Positions 7,075 to 14,337 of a DNA stretch of 64,000 nt are shown one piece after another. The DNA lies in assembly GCF_012184425.1 (NCBI RefSeq), contig NZ_VTOW01000001.1, positions 1,116,001-1,180,000 on the forward strand. Direction: 5' to 3'. Both the position numbers and the translations under genes were made by a program. How positions within the stretch are numbered: position 1 is the first letter of the stretch; each line of letters begins with the position of its first letter. The notes beneath the pieces are model-generated. The model saw nothing but the letters and a program-made list of their open reading frames with translations, was not told the DNA's origin and did not search any database. Origin of the DNA: Candidatus Manganitrophus noduliformans (lineage in GTDB: Bacteria; Nitrospirota; Nitrospiria; SBBL01; Manganitrophaceae).

Positions 7075-9354
7075 ATGATTCAACGATCAGATCATTCGAT
7101 CTCGGAAAACGCCCTTCGTGTGTTGGCGAAGCGCTACCTGGCAAAAGATGAAGCGGGGGTGGTGATTGAAACCCCGGAGGCGCTCTTCCGAAGGGTAGCC
7201 CAAAATATCGCTCAGGCCGAGCGGCTTTATGATGCAGGAGCAGATATCGCAGCGGTCGAGGAGGAATTCTACCGTTTGTTCTCGGAATTAAAATTCCTTC
7301 CGAACTCACCGACCTTGATGAACGCCGGCCGGGACCTGCAGCAGCTTTCGGCCTGTTTTGTTCTGCCGGTGGAAGATTCGATGGAGGGAATCTTCGACGC
7401 GATCAAGCATACGGCGATCATTCACAAGACCGGAGGGGGCACCGGATTCTCGTTTTCCCGGCTTCGGCCGAAGAACGATCTGGTCCGGACCACCGGTGGG
7501 GTCGCTTCGGGGCCAATCTCGTTCATGAAGGTCTTCAATCATGCCACGGAGGCGGTGAAGCAGGGGGGAACCCGGCGCGGCGCCAATATGGGAATCCTGC
7601 GGGTCGACCACCCGGATATCCTGGAGTTCATCCGGTGCAAGGAAGATACCCGTGAGATCACCAATTTCAATATCTCCGTCGCGGTCACCGATGCCTTCAT
7701 GGAGGCCTTTGAAAAAGGGGGCGATTACGGACTGATCAATCCCCGGACCGGAGAGCGGGTTGGGACCCTGCCGGCGTGTGAGGTCCTCGACCGGATCGCG
7801 GTGCAGGCTCACAAGACCGGGGAGCCGGGTCTTTTCTTCATCGACCGGGCCAATGAGGTCAATCCGACACCTCACGCCGGCATCATCGAGGCGACGAATC
7901 CTTGCGGAGAGCAGCCGTTGCTCCCTTACGAGAGCTGCAACCTCGGGAGCATCAATCTGGAGCGGCATCTGGTTGAAGTCGACACCCTGGAATCAGTGGC
8001 GGGTGCTAGCGGTCAATACCGGCTCGATTGGGCTGCCTTGGAAAAGAGCGTCCGGACCGCCGTCCGCTTCCTCGACAATGTGATCGACATGAACCGCTAT
8101 CCGATCGAAGAGATCGAACGGATTACCAAAGCCAACCGGAAGATCGGGCTGGGGGTGATGGGCTTCGCCCGGATGCTCTTCAAGCTGGCGATCCCGTACG
8201 GTTCGGAAAGGGGAATCGAGGCAGCCAAAACGGTCATGAACTTCATCCGGGAAACCGGCTGCGACGAATCGGTCAAGCTGGCGGAGCGGAGGGGGGTCTA
8301 TCCGAACTGGAAGGGATCATTACACGAAAAGCGGGGAGAGAAAATCCGAAACGCTTATGTCACGACCGTCGCGCCGACCGGCACCATCTCGATGATCGCC
8401 GATACTTCGGGCGGATGCGAGCCCGAGTTCTCCCTGATCTGGTACAAAAACGTTCTGGATGGGGAGCGCCTTCCCTATGTGCTCGATTATTTCATCGAGG
8501 TTGCAAAAAAAGAAGGGTTCTGGAGCGACGACCTGCTCGACCAAATCGTCAAAAACCATGGCTCGTTGCAGGGGCTGAGCTCCATTCCGGAAAAATGGCG
8601 GGAGATTTTTGTGGTCTCGCATGACATTGCGCCGGAGTGGCATGTGCGGATGCAGGCGGCCTTTCAGTCATTCTCCGATTCGGCCGTCTCTAAGACCATC
8701 AATCTGCCCTCGTCGGCCACGGTCGAGGAGGTGAAGAAGGCCTATCTTCTGGCTTACCGCCTCGGCTGCAAAGGGATCACCGTCTACCGGGACGGGGCGC
8801 GGGTGGATCAGGTCATGAACGTCGGAGTTATTCCTCAAAATACCTCTGACAATGGGGGAATGCCGGCGACAGAAAGTAAAAAAGAAGATCTGATGACATC
8901 GGAACTGCCCGACCTTATCCCGGAGCTGAGAATCAAGGTCAAGACGAAACGAGGCAATTCCTATGTCCATGTCGGATTCCTGATCAAAGAGGAGAGCATG
9001 GGAGACATTTTCGAAACCCTTCGCTCTGATGGGAGCATCCGGGAGCTTTTTCTCTCTCCTTCTCCGCACGTCAAGAACAGAGAGTTGCTCGATATGGTCT
9101 GTCGTCTGGGAAGCAAGCTGCTCCGGGCGGGCTCTCCGATCGAGGAGGTTTTAGAGCAGCTGGTGAAGTCGAACGATCAGTTCGGGGATATCAGCTCGGA
9201 TGCGTATGCGTTGGTCAAGGGGCTCACGACGGTGGTCTCCCGCGTGCAGGGAGCGACCACAATGCAACTGCCGTGTCCGGAGTGCGGTGTTTCTCCCCTT
9301 CGGATGCAGGAAGGGTGTCTTCTCTGCGGGAGCTGTTCCTGGACGAAGTGTTAA
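7075..9354 (+). CDS. nrdJ: Adenosylcobalamin-dependent (class II) ribonucleotide reductase
   Basis: A 759-residue single-chain class II enzyme that reduces ribonucleotides to deoxyribonucleotides using adenosylcobalamin. The N-terminal cone holds 'NSPTLMNAGR' and the first redox Cys ('LSACFVLPV'). Then come the loop 'GGGTGFSFS', the radical-site segment 'NPCGEQPLLPYESCNLG' with the thiyl Cys and catalytic Glu, and 'APTGTISMIADTSGG'. Around residues 620-720 a TSCPD-like domain is visible, followed by a C-terminal zinc ribbon with the CPEC and CGSC thiols that re-reduce the active site. It is an accessory-element gene that would supply dNTPs independently of oxygen when B12 is available. The frame is intact. 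Confidence 0.93.
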   Translation: MIQRSDHSISENALRVLAKRYLAKDEAGVVIETPEALFRRVAQNIAQAERLYDAGADIAAVEEEFYRLFSELKFLPNSPTLMNAGRDLQQLSACFVLPVEDSMEGIFDAIKHTAIIHKTGGGTGFSFSRLRPKNDLVRTTGGVASGPISFMKVFNHATEAVKQGGTRRGANMGILRVDHPDILEFIRCKEDTREITNFNISVAVTDAFMEAFEKGGDYGLINPRTGERVGTLPACEVLDRIAVQAHKTGEPGLFFIDRANEVNPTPHAGIIEATNPCGEQPLLPYESCNLGSINLERHLVEVDTLESVAGASGQYRLDWAALEKSVRTAVRFLDNVIDMNRYPIEEIERITKANRKIGLGVMGFARMLFKLAIPYGSERGIEAAKTVMNFIRETGCDESVKLAERRGVYPNWKGSLHEKRGEKIRNAYVTTVAPTGTISMIADTSGGCEPEFSLIWYKNVLDGERLPYVLDYFIEVAKKEGFWSDDLLDQIVKNHGSLQGLSSIPEKWREIFVVSHDIAPEWHVRMQAAFQSFSDSAVSKTINLPSSATVEEVKKAYLLAYRLGCKGITVYRDGARVDQVMNVGVIPQNTSDNGGMPATESKKEDLMTSELPDLIPELRIKVKTKRGNSYVHVGFLIKEESMGDIFETLRSDGSIRELFLSPSPHVKNRELLDMVCRLGSKLLRAGSPIEEVLEQLVKSNDQFGDISSDAYALVKGLTTVVSRVQGATTMQLPCPECGVSPLRMQEGCLLCGSCSWTKC

Positions 9355-9365
9355 TGAATCAATGC

Positions 9366-9398
9366 GGAGGGGGAGGCAGCTCCCCTCCTGTTTTCTTT
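9366..9398 (+). terminator. Terminator between nrdJ and a zinc-ribbon gene
   Basis: GGAGGGG pairs with CTCCCCTCC around a short loop and is followed by TGTTTTCTTT. The next start codon lies 16 nt downstream, leaving no promoter space. Confidence 0.7.
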
Positions 9399-9413
9399 GA
9401 AAGGATATGAGTC

Positions 9414-9617
9414 GTGAGGGAAGCCATTACACAATCGGAGAGGAGAGCACCTATCGAAGAATCTTTCCCGGAACATAAAGGAGAATCGAAGTATCGATCA
9501 GGAATTTGTCCGCATTGCAAGTCCGGAGGAGTGATAGGAAAAGATGATATCATCGCGCTCTACTGGGATCCCCGGGATCAAGCCTGGCGGTGCATCATGT
9601 GCGGCTATTTCAAATAA
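9414..9617 (+). CDS. Small zinc-ribbon protein
   Basis: A 67-residue protein with a GTG start behind GAAAGGA. A Cys pair in 'CPHCKSGGVIG' and a second pair in 'RCIMCGYF' form a zinc ribbon. 'IALYWDPRDQAWRC' lies between them. The same ribbon recurs as a decayed copy at about 10690-10790, which lacks the second Cys pair. Its place after nrdJ may be coincidental. The role is unknown. Confidence 0.65.
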   Translation: MREAITQSERRAPIEESFPEHKGESKYRSGICPHCKSGGVIGKDDIIALYWDPRDQAWRCIMCGYFK

Positions 9618-9686
9618 GCAAACGCCCATGATCTGATCCCAAGCGAGTAATCCAGGGGCCCCAGTTTTCCCCTATTTCCAAGTCGG

Positions 9687-9724
9687 TTGATTTTAATTTG
9701 ATTCTGATATATACTGAATATCAG
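9687..9724 (+). promoter_or_regulatory. Promoter and operator of the AbrB-PIN pair
   Basis: TTGATT (9687-9692), a 17-nt spacer and TATACT (9710-9715). The -10 is embedded in an inverted repeat, CTGATAT (9704-9710) and ATATCAG (9718-9724), which fits repression by the AbrB-type antitoxin. Confidence 0.65.
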
Positions 9725-9762
9725 ACATTATCAGAAAAGTATCAATACTGGGAGGATGCGTG

Positions 9763-10026
9763 ATGGCCGTTGTTAAAGTATGGGGGCGGGGGCAGTTGAC
9801 GATTCCGGCGTCGTTGCGGAAAGAGCTTCACATCGAGGAAGACGCGACCGTCAGCGTTGTCAGAGTGGGAGAGTCACTGATCCTTACAACGAAGAAACTG
9901 GTCGGGGACACCATAGCCAAGAAGGCCCAGAAAGAGCTGAAAAAAGCAGGTTTGAGGTTGGAAGATATTTTGAAGGATTTGGAGGAACAGCGGGAGCGCT
10001 ATAACCGGGAACGGTATGGAAGGTAG
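9763..10026 (+). CDS. AbrB/MazE-type antitoxin (VapB-like)
   Basis: An 87-residue protein. The first 45 residues form a swapped-hairpin AbrB domain ('VWGRGQLTIPASLRKELHI', then 'ATVSVVRVGESLILT'). A charged helical tail follows that would wrap the PIN toxin. The ATG at 9763 sits behind GGGAGG. It overlaps the toxin gene by 11 nt and shares its promoter. Family members bind the operator as dimers and are degraded by proteases under stress. Confidence 0.82.
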   Translation: MAVVKVWGRGQLTIPASLRKELHIEEDATVSVVRVGESLILTTKKLVGDTIAKKAQKELKKAGLRLEDILKDLEEQRERYNRERYGR

Positions 10027-10471
10027 GCGGTGGAGGGTTTTTCTCGATACCAGTGCCCTTATCGCCGGAATTATTTCAACAACCGGCGCAGCGCGAGAGC
10101 TATTGCGGTTATCTGAGGCGGGAATCATAGAGACTCTCCTCTCCAGGCAGGTTCTGACCGAGGCGGACCGGAACCTTTCAGAAAAACTTCCGGCTTTGAT
10201 TTCCGATTTTCACCTTTTGGTTCGGCAAATAGAGCCTGTCGTGGTAGAAGATCCTTCTCGGAGTGTGATTGCGCAAGCCGCTCGGGTGATTCACCATAAA
10301 GACGCGCCGATCCTCGCGGCGGCGGTTAATGCGAAGGCGGATTATTTGGTAACGTGGAACACAAGACATTTTCACAAATCTTCGGTCAAGGGAGCGGTTC
10401 GTTTTAAAATTATGACTCCCGGCGAGTTCTTGGAGGAGTTTAGACGATCTCTTCCTGAGCATGACGTATAG
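10016..10471 (+). CDS. PIN-domain toxin (VapC-like ribonuclease)
   Basis: A 151-residue PIN-domain protein. The acidic metal-binding residues are visible in 'FLDTSALIAG', in the Glu of 'QVLTEADRNL', and in the 'HKDAPILAAAVNAKADYLVTWNT' stretch, whose Asp residues complete the site. The ending 'TPGEFLEEF' is typical. PIN toxins cleave tRNA or rRNA with Mg2+. A 12-bp terminator hairpin follows 27 nt after the stop, so the pair forms a closed two-gene unit. Confidence 0.85.
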   Translation: MEGRRWRVFLDTSALIAGIISTTGAARELLRLSEAGIIETLLSRQVLTEADRNLSEKLPALISDFHLLVRQIEPVVVEDPSRSVIAQAARVIHHKDAPILAAAVNAKADYLVTWNTRHFHKSSVKGAVRFKIMTPGEFLEEFRRSLPEHDV

Positions 10472-10497
10472 GGCAACTACTTTAAGACAACGGCCGG

Positions 10498-10530
10498 GGC
10501 CTGAGGAGATCTTCTCTTTAGGCCTTTTTT
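10498..10530 (+). terminator. Terminator of the AbrB-PIN unit
   Basis: A 12-bp stem (GGCCTGAGGAGA with TCTCTTTAGGCC, two G-U pairs) around TCT, followed by six T residues. Confidence 0.8.
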
Positions 10531-10537
10531 AATTTTT

Positions 10538-10615
10538 CGGATTCGGCAAGGGGAACGCTGCCGGGGGGACTCTCTCGCTTTAATAGAATCTTGACGAAAT
10601 AGCCCGGTACCCGGG
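10538..10615 (+). repeat. 78-nt intergenic repeat, copy 2
   Basis: Second copy of the element at 5113-5190, in the same orientation and again placed next to a zinc-ribbon sequence. The ends are better conserved than the middle, as expected if the two ends pair or bind protein. Confidence 0.65.
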
Positions 10616-10685
10616 GGAGCAGCCGACAAGGCTGCAACCCAGCTGGTGAGAGTCCAGCCGTGTCAATTACCCAGGGGATCGATCC
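10616..10685 (+). other. Possible group II intron 5' fragment
   Basis: The stretch contains GGCTGCAACCCAGCTGGTGA directly followed by GAGTCC. Bacterial group II intron domain I often carries a similar 'GCTGCAACC ... GGTGAGAGTCC' arrangement. No reverse transcriptase, domain V or splice boundary is visible, so at most a fragment remains. Chance resemblance cannot be excluded. Confidence 0.25.
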
Positions 10686-10686
10686 G

Positions 10687-10795
10687 GTTCCCCCGCACTG
10701 TAAGGCGGGCGGCGTCGATGGAGATCGCCGCCTGATCGTCGCCCTCTATTGGGATTCCCGAGATCAGGCCTATCGCTGCGTCAACGATACTGGCA
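10687..10795 (+). pseudogene. Decayed zinc-ribbon gene copy
   Basis: Translation in the plus strand gives 'HCKAGGVDGDRRLIVALYW' followed by 'DSRDQAYRCVN', parallel to the gene at 9414. The first Cys of the first pair and the second Cys pair are lost, and the frame then runs into unrelated sequence. It has no convincing start or ribosome site. Confidence 0.6.
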
Positions 10796-10833
10796 ATAAA
10801 CGGGACGCTGCATGGTGTGCTAAGGGCCGATCG

Positions 10834-10863
10834 TTGACAGGGTTTGATCTCGGTGATTATAGT
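10834..10863 (+). promoter_or_regulatory. Promoter of the orphan Phd-like antitoxin
   Basis: TTGACA (10834-10839), an 18-nt spacer and TATAGT (10858-10863), about 40 nt upstream of the ATG at 10903. Confidence 0.6.
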
Positions 10864-10902
10864 GGCTACATTTTATAAATGCGGCAGGTGGAGAGAGACG
10901 AG

Positions 10903-11181
10903 ATGATCAAGGAGGCAACTGCAACGACCGTGCGCAGGAACCTGGGCGACCTGATCAAGAGGATCCAGCATCGGCACGATTCCATTCTGGTCACCAAAGC
11001 CGGAAAACCGGTGGCGGCGATCGTCGATATCGAACTGTTCAACAAGATGCGGGCCCTCGAATCGGAATTCGACCGATTGGTGGGCGGCTTGCAAGGGGCC
11101 TTTAAGGGGGAGACGATCGAAACGGTCGAGAAGGCGTTGCGAAAAGCCAAGACGGTATCGCGCCGACGCGGCCGTAGATGA
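10903..11181 (+). CDS. Phd/YefM-family antitoxin without an adjacent toxin
   Basis: A 92-residue protein. The N-terminal 60 residues have the Phd/YefM pattern: 'ATTVRRNLGDLIKRIQHR', then 'DSILVTKAGKPVAAIVDI', then 'ELFNKM'. A basic tail follows. I chose the ATG at 10903; an in-frame ATG at 10879 would add 8 residues but lies too near the promoter start. No toxin gene follows: the next unit has its own promoter and encodes an RHH-MazF pair. It is therefore an orphan, or an antidote to a toxin elsewhere. Confidence 0.75.
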   Translation: MIKEATATTVRRNLGDLIKRIQHRHDSILVTKAGKPVAAIVDIELFNKMRALESEFDRLVGGLQGAFKGETIETVEKALRKAKTVSRRRGRR

Positions 11182-11206
11182 GGTTTTCGACGCGGACGTG
11201 TCTGTG

Positions 11207-11247
11207 TTGACATAATAATATCCTATTTTGTATACTGATATGTATAC
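11207..11247 (+). promoter_or_regulatory. Promoter and operator of the RHH-MazF pair
   Basis: TTGACA (11207-11212), an 18-nt spacer and TATACT (11231-11236). Two GTATAC half-sites (11230-11235 and 11242-11247) overlap and follow the -10, as expected for a ribbon-helix-helix repressor. Confidence 0.7.
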
Positions 11248-11264
11248 AGAGGGGAGGTGTTGAA

Positions 11265-11567
11265 ATGCAAAGCGCCACGGTAAGAATCAGCGAATTGTCT
11301 CGTAAGGCCCTTCGGGATCTTTCTGAGAAGACAGGGGAGCCGATGCAGGCGATCTTGGACAAGGCGATTGAGCTTTACCGGAGGCAGCGGTTTCTGGAGG
11401 AGGTCAATACGGCCTATGCCGCCGTACGCCAGGATGAAAAGGCGTGGTCGGCAATTGAAAAGGAACGGGGAGAATGGGACGCGACCCTTCTGGACGGCCT
11501 TCAGGAGGTCGAGAAGTCGAGTAAAGTTGCGAAGGTGAGCCGGAAGAAAGGTGTCCCCCGTGGTTAG
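11265..11567 (+). CDS. Ribbon-helix-helix antitoxin of a MazF pair
   Basis: A 100-residue protein. The start is a ribbon-helix-helix DNA-binding module ('ATVRISELSRKALRDLSEKT', then 'GEPMQAILDKAIELYRRQ'). It is followed by an acidic linker with 'WDATLLDGL' that would occupy the MazF groove, and a basic tail. A GGGGAGG site precedes the ATG. It overlaps the toxin start and shares the promoter with GTATAC operators. Confidence 0.82.
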   Translation: MQSATVRISELSRKALRDLSEKTGEPMQAILDKAIELYRRQRFLEEVNTAYAAVRQDEKAWSAIEKERGEWDATLLDGLQEVEKSSKVAKVSRKKGVPRG

Positions 11568-11901
11568 CCCCGCGCGAGGTGATGTGTGGCTTGCCGATTT
11601 GAACCCGACTCGGGGGCATGAGCAGGCGGGTCAGCGACCCGTCCTTATCGTCTCGGAGGACCTTTTCAACCAGGGTCCGGCGGGATTAGTCATCGTGTTG
11701 CCGATCACCTCGACCCATCGAGGTATTCCGGCGCATGTTCCGGTCTCCCCGCCCGAGGGAGGATTGAAAAACGCAAGCGTCATCCTATGCGATTCGATCC
11801 GGTCCATTTCCAAAGGACGTCTCTCGAGAAGATTGGGCAGGGTATCCGGGGCCGTCATGGAGGAGGTCGAAGATCGAATTCGGATTCTGATGGCGCTTTA
11901 A
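11560..11901 (+). CDS. MazF/PemK-family endoribonuclease toxin
   Basis: A 113-residue SH3-like toxin of typical length. Visible marks are 'PARGDVWLADLNPTRGHEQ' with the catalytic Arg, then 'RPVLIVSEDLFN', then the Thr/Ser strand 'VLPITSTHRGIPAHVPV', and 'SVILCDSIRSISKGRL'. MazF toxins cut single-stranded RNA at short motifs. Two GTG starts are possible, 11551 and 11560; AGAAAGG is spaced 8 nt from the second. A terminator follows at 11927. Confidence 0.88.
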   Translation: MVSPARGDVWLADLNPTRGHEQAGQRPVLIVSEDLFNQGPAGLVIVLPITSTHRGIPAHVPVSPPEGGLKNASVILCDSIRSISKGRLSRRLGRVSGAVMEEVEDRIRILMAL

Positions 11902-11926
11902 ACGGATCATAAATAAGGAGCAAAGG

Positions 11927-11960
11927 AGGCCTGAGTCATTTTCTTCAGGCCTTTGTTTTT
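11927..11960 (+). terminator. Terminator of the RHH-MazF unit
   Basis: AGGCCTGA (11927-11934) pairs with TTCAGGCCT (11944-11952), followed by TTGTTTTTT. Confidence 0.8.
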
Positions 11961-12050
11961 TCAGGAGTCTGAAACGGGAAGGCCGGCGGGTGATATGACC
12001 TGACATCGTCGTAGTCGAGAATAAGACCCGACCGGGTTGAATAATGGATA

Positions 12051-12089
12051 GCCCTTCGAAGAGGTTCTGCCTCTTTGAAGGGCTTTTTT
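12051..12089 (+). terminator. Intercistronic terminator-type hairpin
   Basis: A 14-bp stem starting GCCCTTCGAAGAGG, a 5-nt loop and six T residues. An AAAGGAGG ribosome site follows 7 nt later, so readthrough would be needed to express the gene beyond unless a promoter lies elsewhere. Confidence 0.8.
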
Positions 12090-12113
12090 ATTTCAAAAGG
12101 AGGTTCCAAGGCG

Positions 12114-12146
12114 GTGTACGAAGTGTATTGGAAACGCGGGAGATGA
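12114..12146 (+). CDS. Possible 10-residue leader peptide
   Basis: The strong AAAGGAGG at 12096 is 10 nt before a GTG that encodes MYEVYWKRGR and stops at TGA inside ATGACC, the likely start of the next gene. The next gene has no comparably strong site of its own, so coupling from a leader is plausible. It is too short to prove. Confidence 0.3.
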   Translation: MYEVYWKRGR

Positions 12147-12568
12147 CCATGGAAGGACCGAGAGCAAAACGATATCTGCATGACATTCTTCATGATGCGA
12201 ATTTCAGGCCGGTTCATATGTCTCTTGAGGAGAGGCTTCTGTCTCACGCCATCAGCGATGCGGAGTTCAAGGATTATTTAAGGAGGCTGCATCCGAAACT
12301 CTACGAGCGGATGCGAGGCAAACTCGACTCGGCGGCGCGGGACCTGAAGCGCCTTTATCGCAGACAGCAAAACCGCGCGTTGTGCATTGAGGTCGAAAAG
12401 CTCGGACTGGATCCCAATCAACCCTTGCCGCGCGAATTGGTGGAACGACACGAGGAAAAGTTTGACCTGCGCGTGAAGGACCTTGAGAAACGGTTGGGAG
12501 ATATCATTTGTCCCATCTTTAAAGAGATCAAGCAGGATGGGACACTGCATGTGAAGGAGGCGAATTGA
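12143..12568 (+). CDS. Hypothetical helical protein
   Basis: A 141-residue, highly charged helical protein. I start it at the ATG at 12143; a second ATG two codons later (12149) is equally good. No domain is recognised. Regions 'DYLRRLHPKLYERMRGKL' and 'DLRVKDLEKRLGDI' look like coiled coils. It overlaps the next gene by 4 nt (TTGA), so it is probably co-translated with the RDF-like protein. Confidence 0.6.
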   Translation: MTMEGPRAKRYLHDILHDANFRPVHMSLEERLLSHAISDAEFKDYLRRLHPKLYERMRGKLDSAARDLKRLYRRQQNRALCIEVEKLGLDPNQPLPRELVERHEEKFDLRVKDLEKRLGDIICPIFKEIKQDGTLHVKEAN

Positions 12569-14283
12569 AAAGACAGCTCGATGATCAGAGCAACGTGGTT
12601 CACTTCTCAGACGCCGTCGCCGATGGGAAGGCCGATCTGCTGGCCGAGCCCGAATCGGTATTGGGACACCGCCTGCTGCCGACCTACGCGGGCGTGCTGC
12701 GCTCCGGCATCAAAGTTCCATACGAATCCGGCAGGAACGCGCTGACCCCGAAAGAGAGAGCACTTTATGAAAAACGGATCTCAGAGGGGCGGTCTCCGCG
12801 CGAGATCGAGAAGGAAATTAAGAAGGAGCTTCGGCCGACGAACGTGCCATATTTCTCCGTCTACCGATCGGAATGTAAAAACAATCCGGAGCATGCGGAT
12901 TTGATCCGGGCGCTCTATGGTAACGAGCGCGGAGAAATCCACCGGCTTCGAATCACGCTGATTTCGGATAAGTGGTGGGAATCTATCCCGCATCAGTTAA
13001 TGGCCTTCCGGAAGTCGGGTCTTTACTGCTCCTCTGAGCCGATCGGCGGTCGGCTGATTGCGACACGGGATCCCGATATGGACCGGGTGGGGGAGAAGCA
13101 GGACAAGAAGGAGAAGACACGCCGGGAATTCAAGAGGAAGAAGATAACGCTGGCCTGTATTCCCGACGAGTGTCCCATCTATATGGCCAGCGATTGTCGC
13201 TTCTCCAGCGTGCTTCATTTCATGATCCTGGGAGTGCCCGGAACGGATGTGTGGCGGCTTCCGACGAATTCCTGGTACTCGGTGAGGGGCATCATGCAGA
13301 AGATCGACATGTTCCAGTCAGCACTCGCAGCCAAGGGGCGGTCTATCGTGGGAATCCCGTTTGAGCTCTTCAAATACGAGGCGGAGATCTCGCGATGGGA
13401 TACTGAGAAAGGCCGGGTCCGCACCAAGCAGTGGATCATCCGGATCGACTGCCCGGAACTGCCGCTGGCGGATTTGATCGTCCAGAGCGCCGGGTTTGGA
13501 TTGATCCGGCAACCGCAAGCGCTCTTACCCATGACAGGGACCAACGGTCCAGAATCAAGAGGGGCCACCGGAAGATCATCGGATGTTCAGATAGCCCAGG
13601 GGAAGGGGCGGCCACCAGAGGCGGCCGAGGCACCTGGCACCACACTTCCCGCTCTGCCGCCGGATCTTCCATCGGAGGGGAAAGTGACTCCGGATAACAC
13701 CAATGCAGATCATGAAAAGGGGGAGAGGGAAAAACCCCAAAATAGGCAGGATGGAACACTGGATGTCAAAGAGGAGGCGAAGGCTCCGCCTGTGTCTTCC
13801 GGAAAAGAAGAGAAAGAAAAAGGGAGCACGGAACCGGCGCATTACCCTGTGGCAGAGACAGCCACTGGAGAAGAGATGACGTTGGAGGAGTTACGAGTAG
13901 CCATTCAGGGAGAGGTGCCTCCGATCGGAAGCATTCCTTTGGAGACGGTCTGGAATTACCTGCGCTCTGTTGGGAAAAGCCATTTCAAGGAGTTGTCGAT
14001 AGAGGAGGCGAGGATCCTCCACAAACACATTCTGAAAGCCAAGGCGGAAATGACGGACGCAGGCAAACCCGCTGGGGGAACGCCTGATGCAGGCAGCGCC
14101 CAGAGGGCGAAGGTCTGTTCGGCCTGCCAGGCGGGGATCCCCGGTGAGGTGGAACAATATTCCCTCAAGCGTTTCCGGCGAGCGCTCTGCCGGAGCTGCC
14201 AGGGGAAGGAAAAGGGCGCTCTTCCGAGCCAGACGACTGCGCAGCGCAAGGCCCCGGGGCAGGTGCCGGATGCCCTATTCTAA
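12565..14283 (+). CDS. Large protein with recombination-directionality-factor-like domain and C-terminal zinc finger
   Basis: A 572-residue protein with a TTG start behind GAAGGAGG. Residues about 1-300 show the pattern of the Gp3-like recombination directionality factor family. A 'LIRALYGN' helix comes first, then strands with scattered Cys ('LYCSSEP', 'CIPDECPIYMASDCRF'), then 'PGTDVWRLPTNSWYSVRGI'. Residues about 310-440 form a Pro/Glu/Lys-rich linker, followed by a helical module and a zinc finger (CSAC and CRSC). RDFs steer serine or tyrosine integrases toward excision. No integrase is visible in the window, so the assignment is tentative. A general phage or plasmid DNA-binding role is the alternative. 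Confidence 0.5.
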   Translation: MKRQLDDQSNVVHFSDAVADGKADLLAEPESVLGHRLLPTYAGVLRSGIKVPYESGRNALTPKERALYEKRISEGRSPREIEKEIKKELRPTNVPYFSVYRSECKNNPEHADLIRALYGNERGEIHRLRITLISDKWWESIPHQLMAFRKSGLYCSSEPIGGRLIATRDPDMDRVGEKQDKKEKTRREFKRKKITLACIPDECPIYMASDCRFSSVLHFMILGVPGTDVWRLPTNSWYSVRGIMQKIDMFQSALAAKGRSIVGIPFELFKYEAEISRWDTEKGRVRTKQWIIRIDCPELPLADLIVQSAGFGLIRQPQALLPMTGTNGPESRGATGRSSDVQIAQGKGRPPEAAEAPGTTLPALPPDLPSEGKVTPDNTNADHEKGEREKPQNRQDGTLDVKEEAKAPPVSSGKEEKEKGSTEPAHYPVAETATGEEMTLEELRVAIQGEVPPIGSIPLETVWNYLRSVGKSHFKELSIEEARILHKHILKAKAEMTDAGKPAGGTPDAGSAQRAKVCSACQAGIPGEVEQYSLKRFRRALCRSCQGKEKGALPSQTTAQRKAPGQVPDALF

Positions 14284-14294
14284 GACTTTAAGCG

Positions 14295-14327
14295 GGAGGC
14301 TCCCGAATCCTTCGGGGCCTCCTTTTT
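14295..14327 (+). terminator. Terminator directly before the primase RBS
   Basis: GGAGGC-TCCCGAA pairs with TTCGGGG-CCTCC and is followed by TTTTT. The CAGGAGG ribosome site starts at the next base and the ATG is 11 nt after the T-run. Confidence 0.8.
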
Positions 14328-14337
14328 CAGGAGGAAG

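Noticed and set aside
6704-7309. Minus-strand 201-codon frame as a gene
   Set aside because: It runs antisense into the reductase gene, has no ribosome site, and only a short patch looks protein-like.
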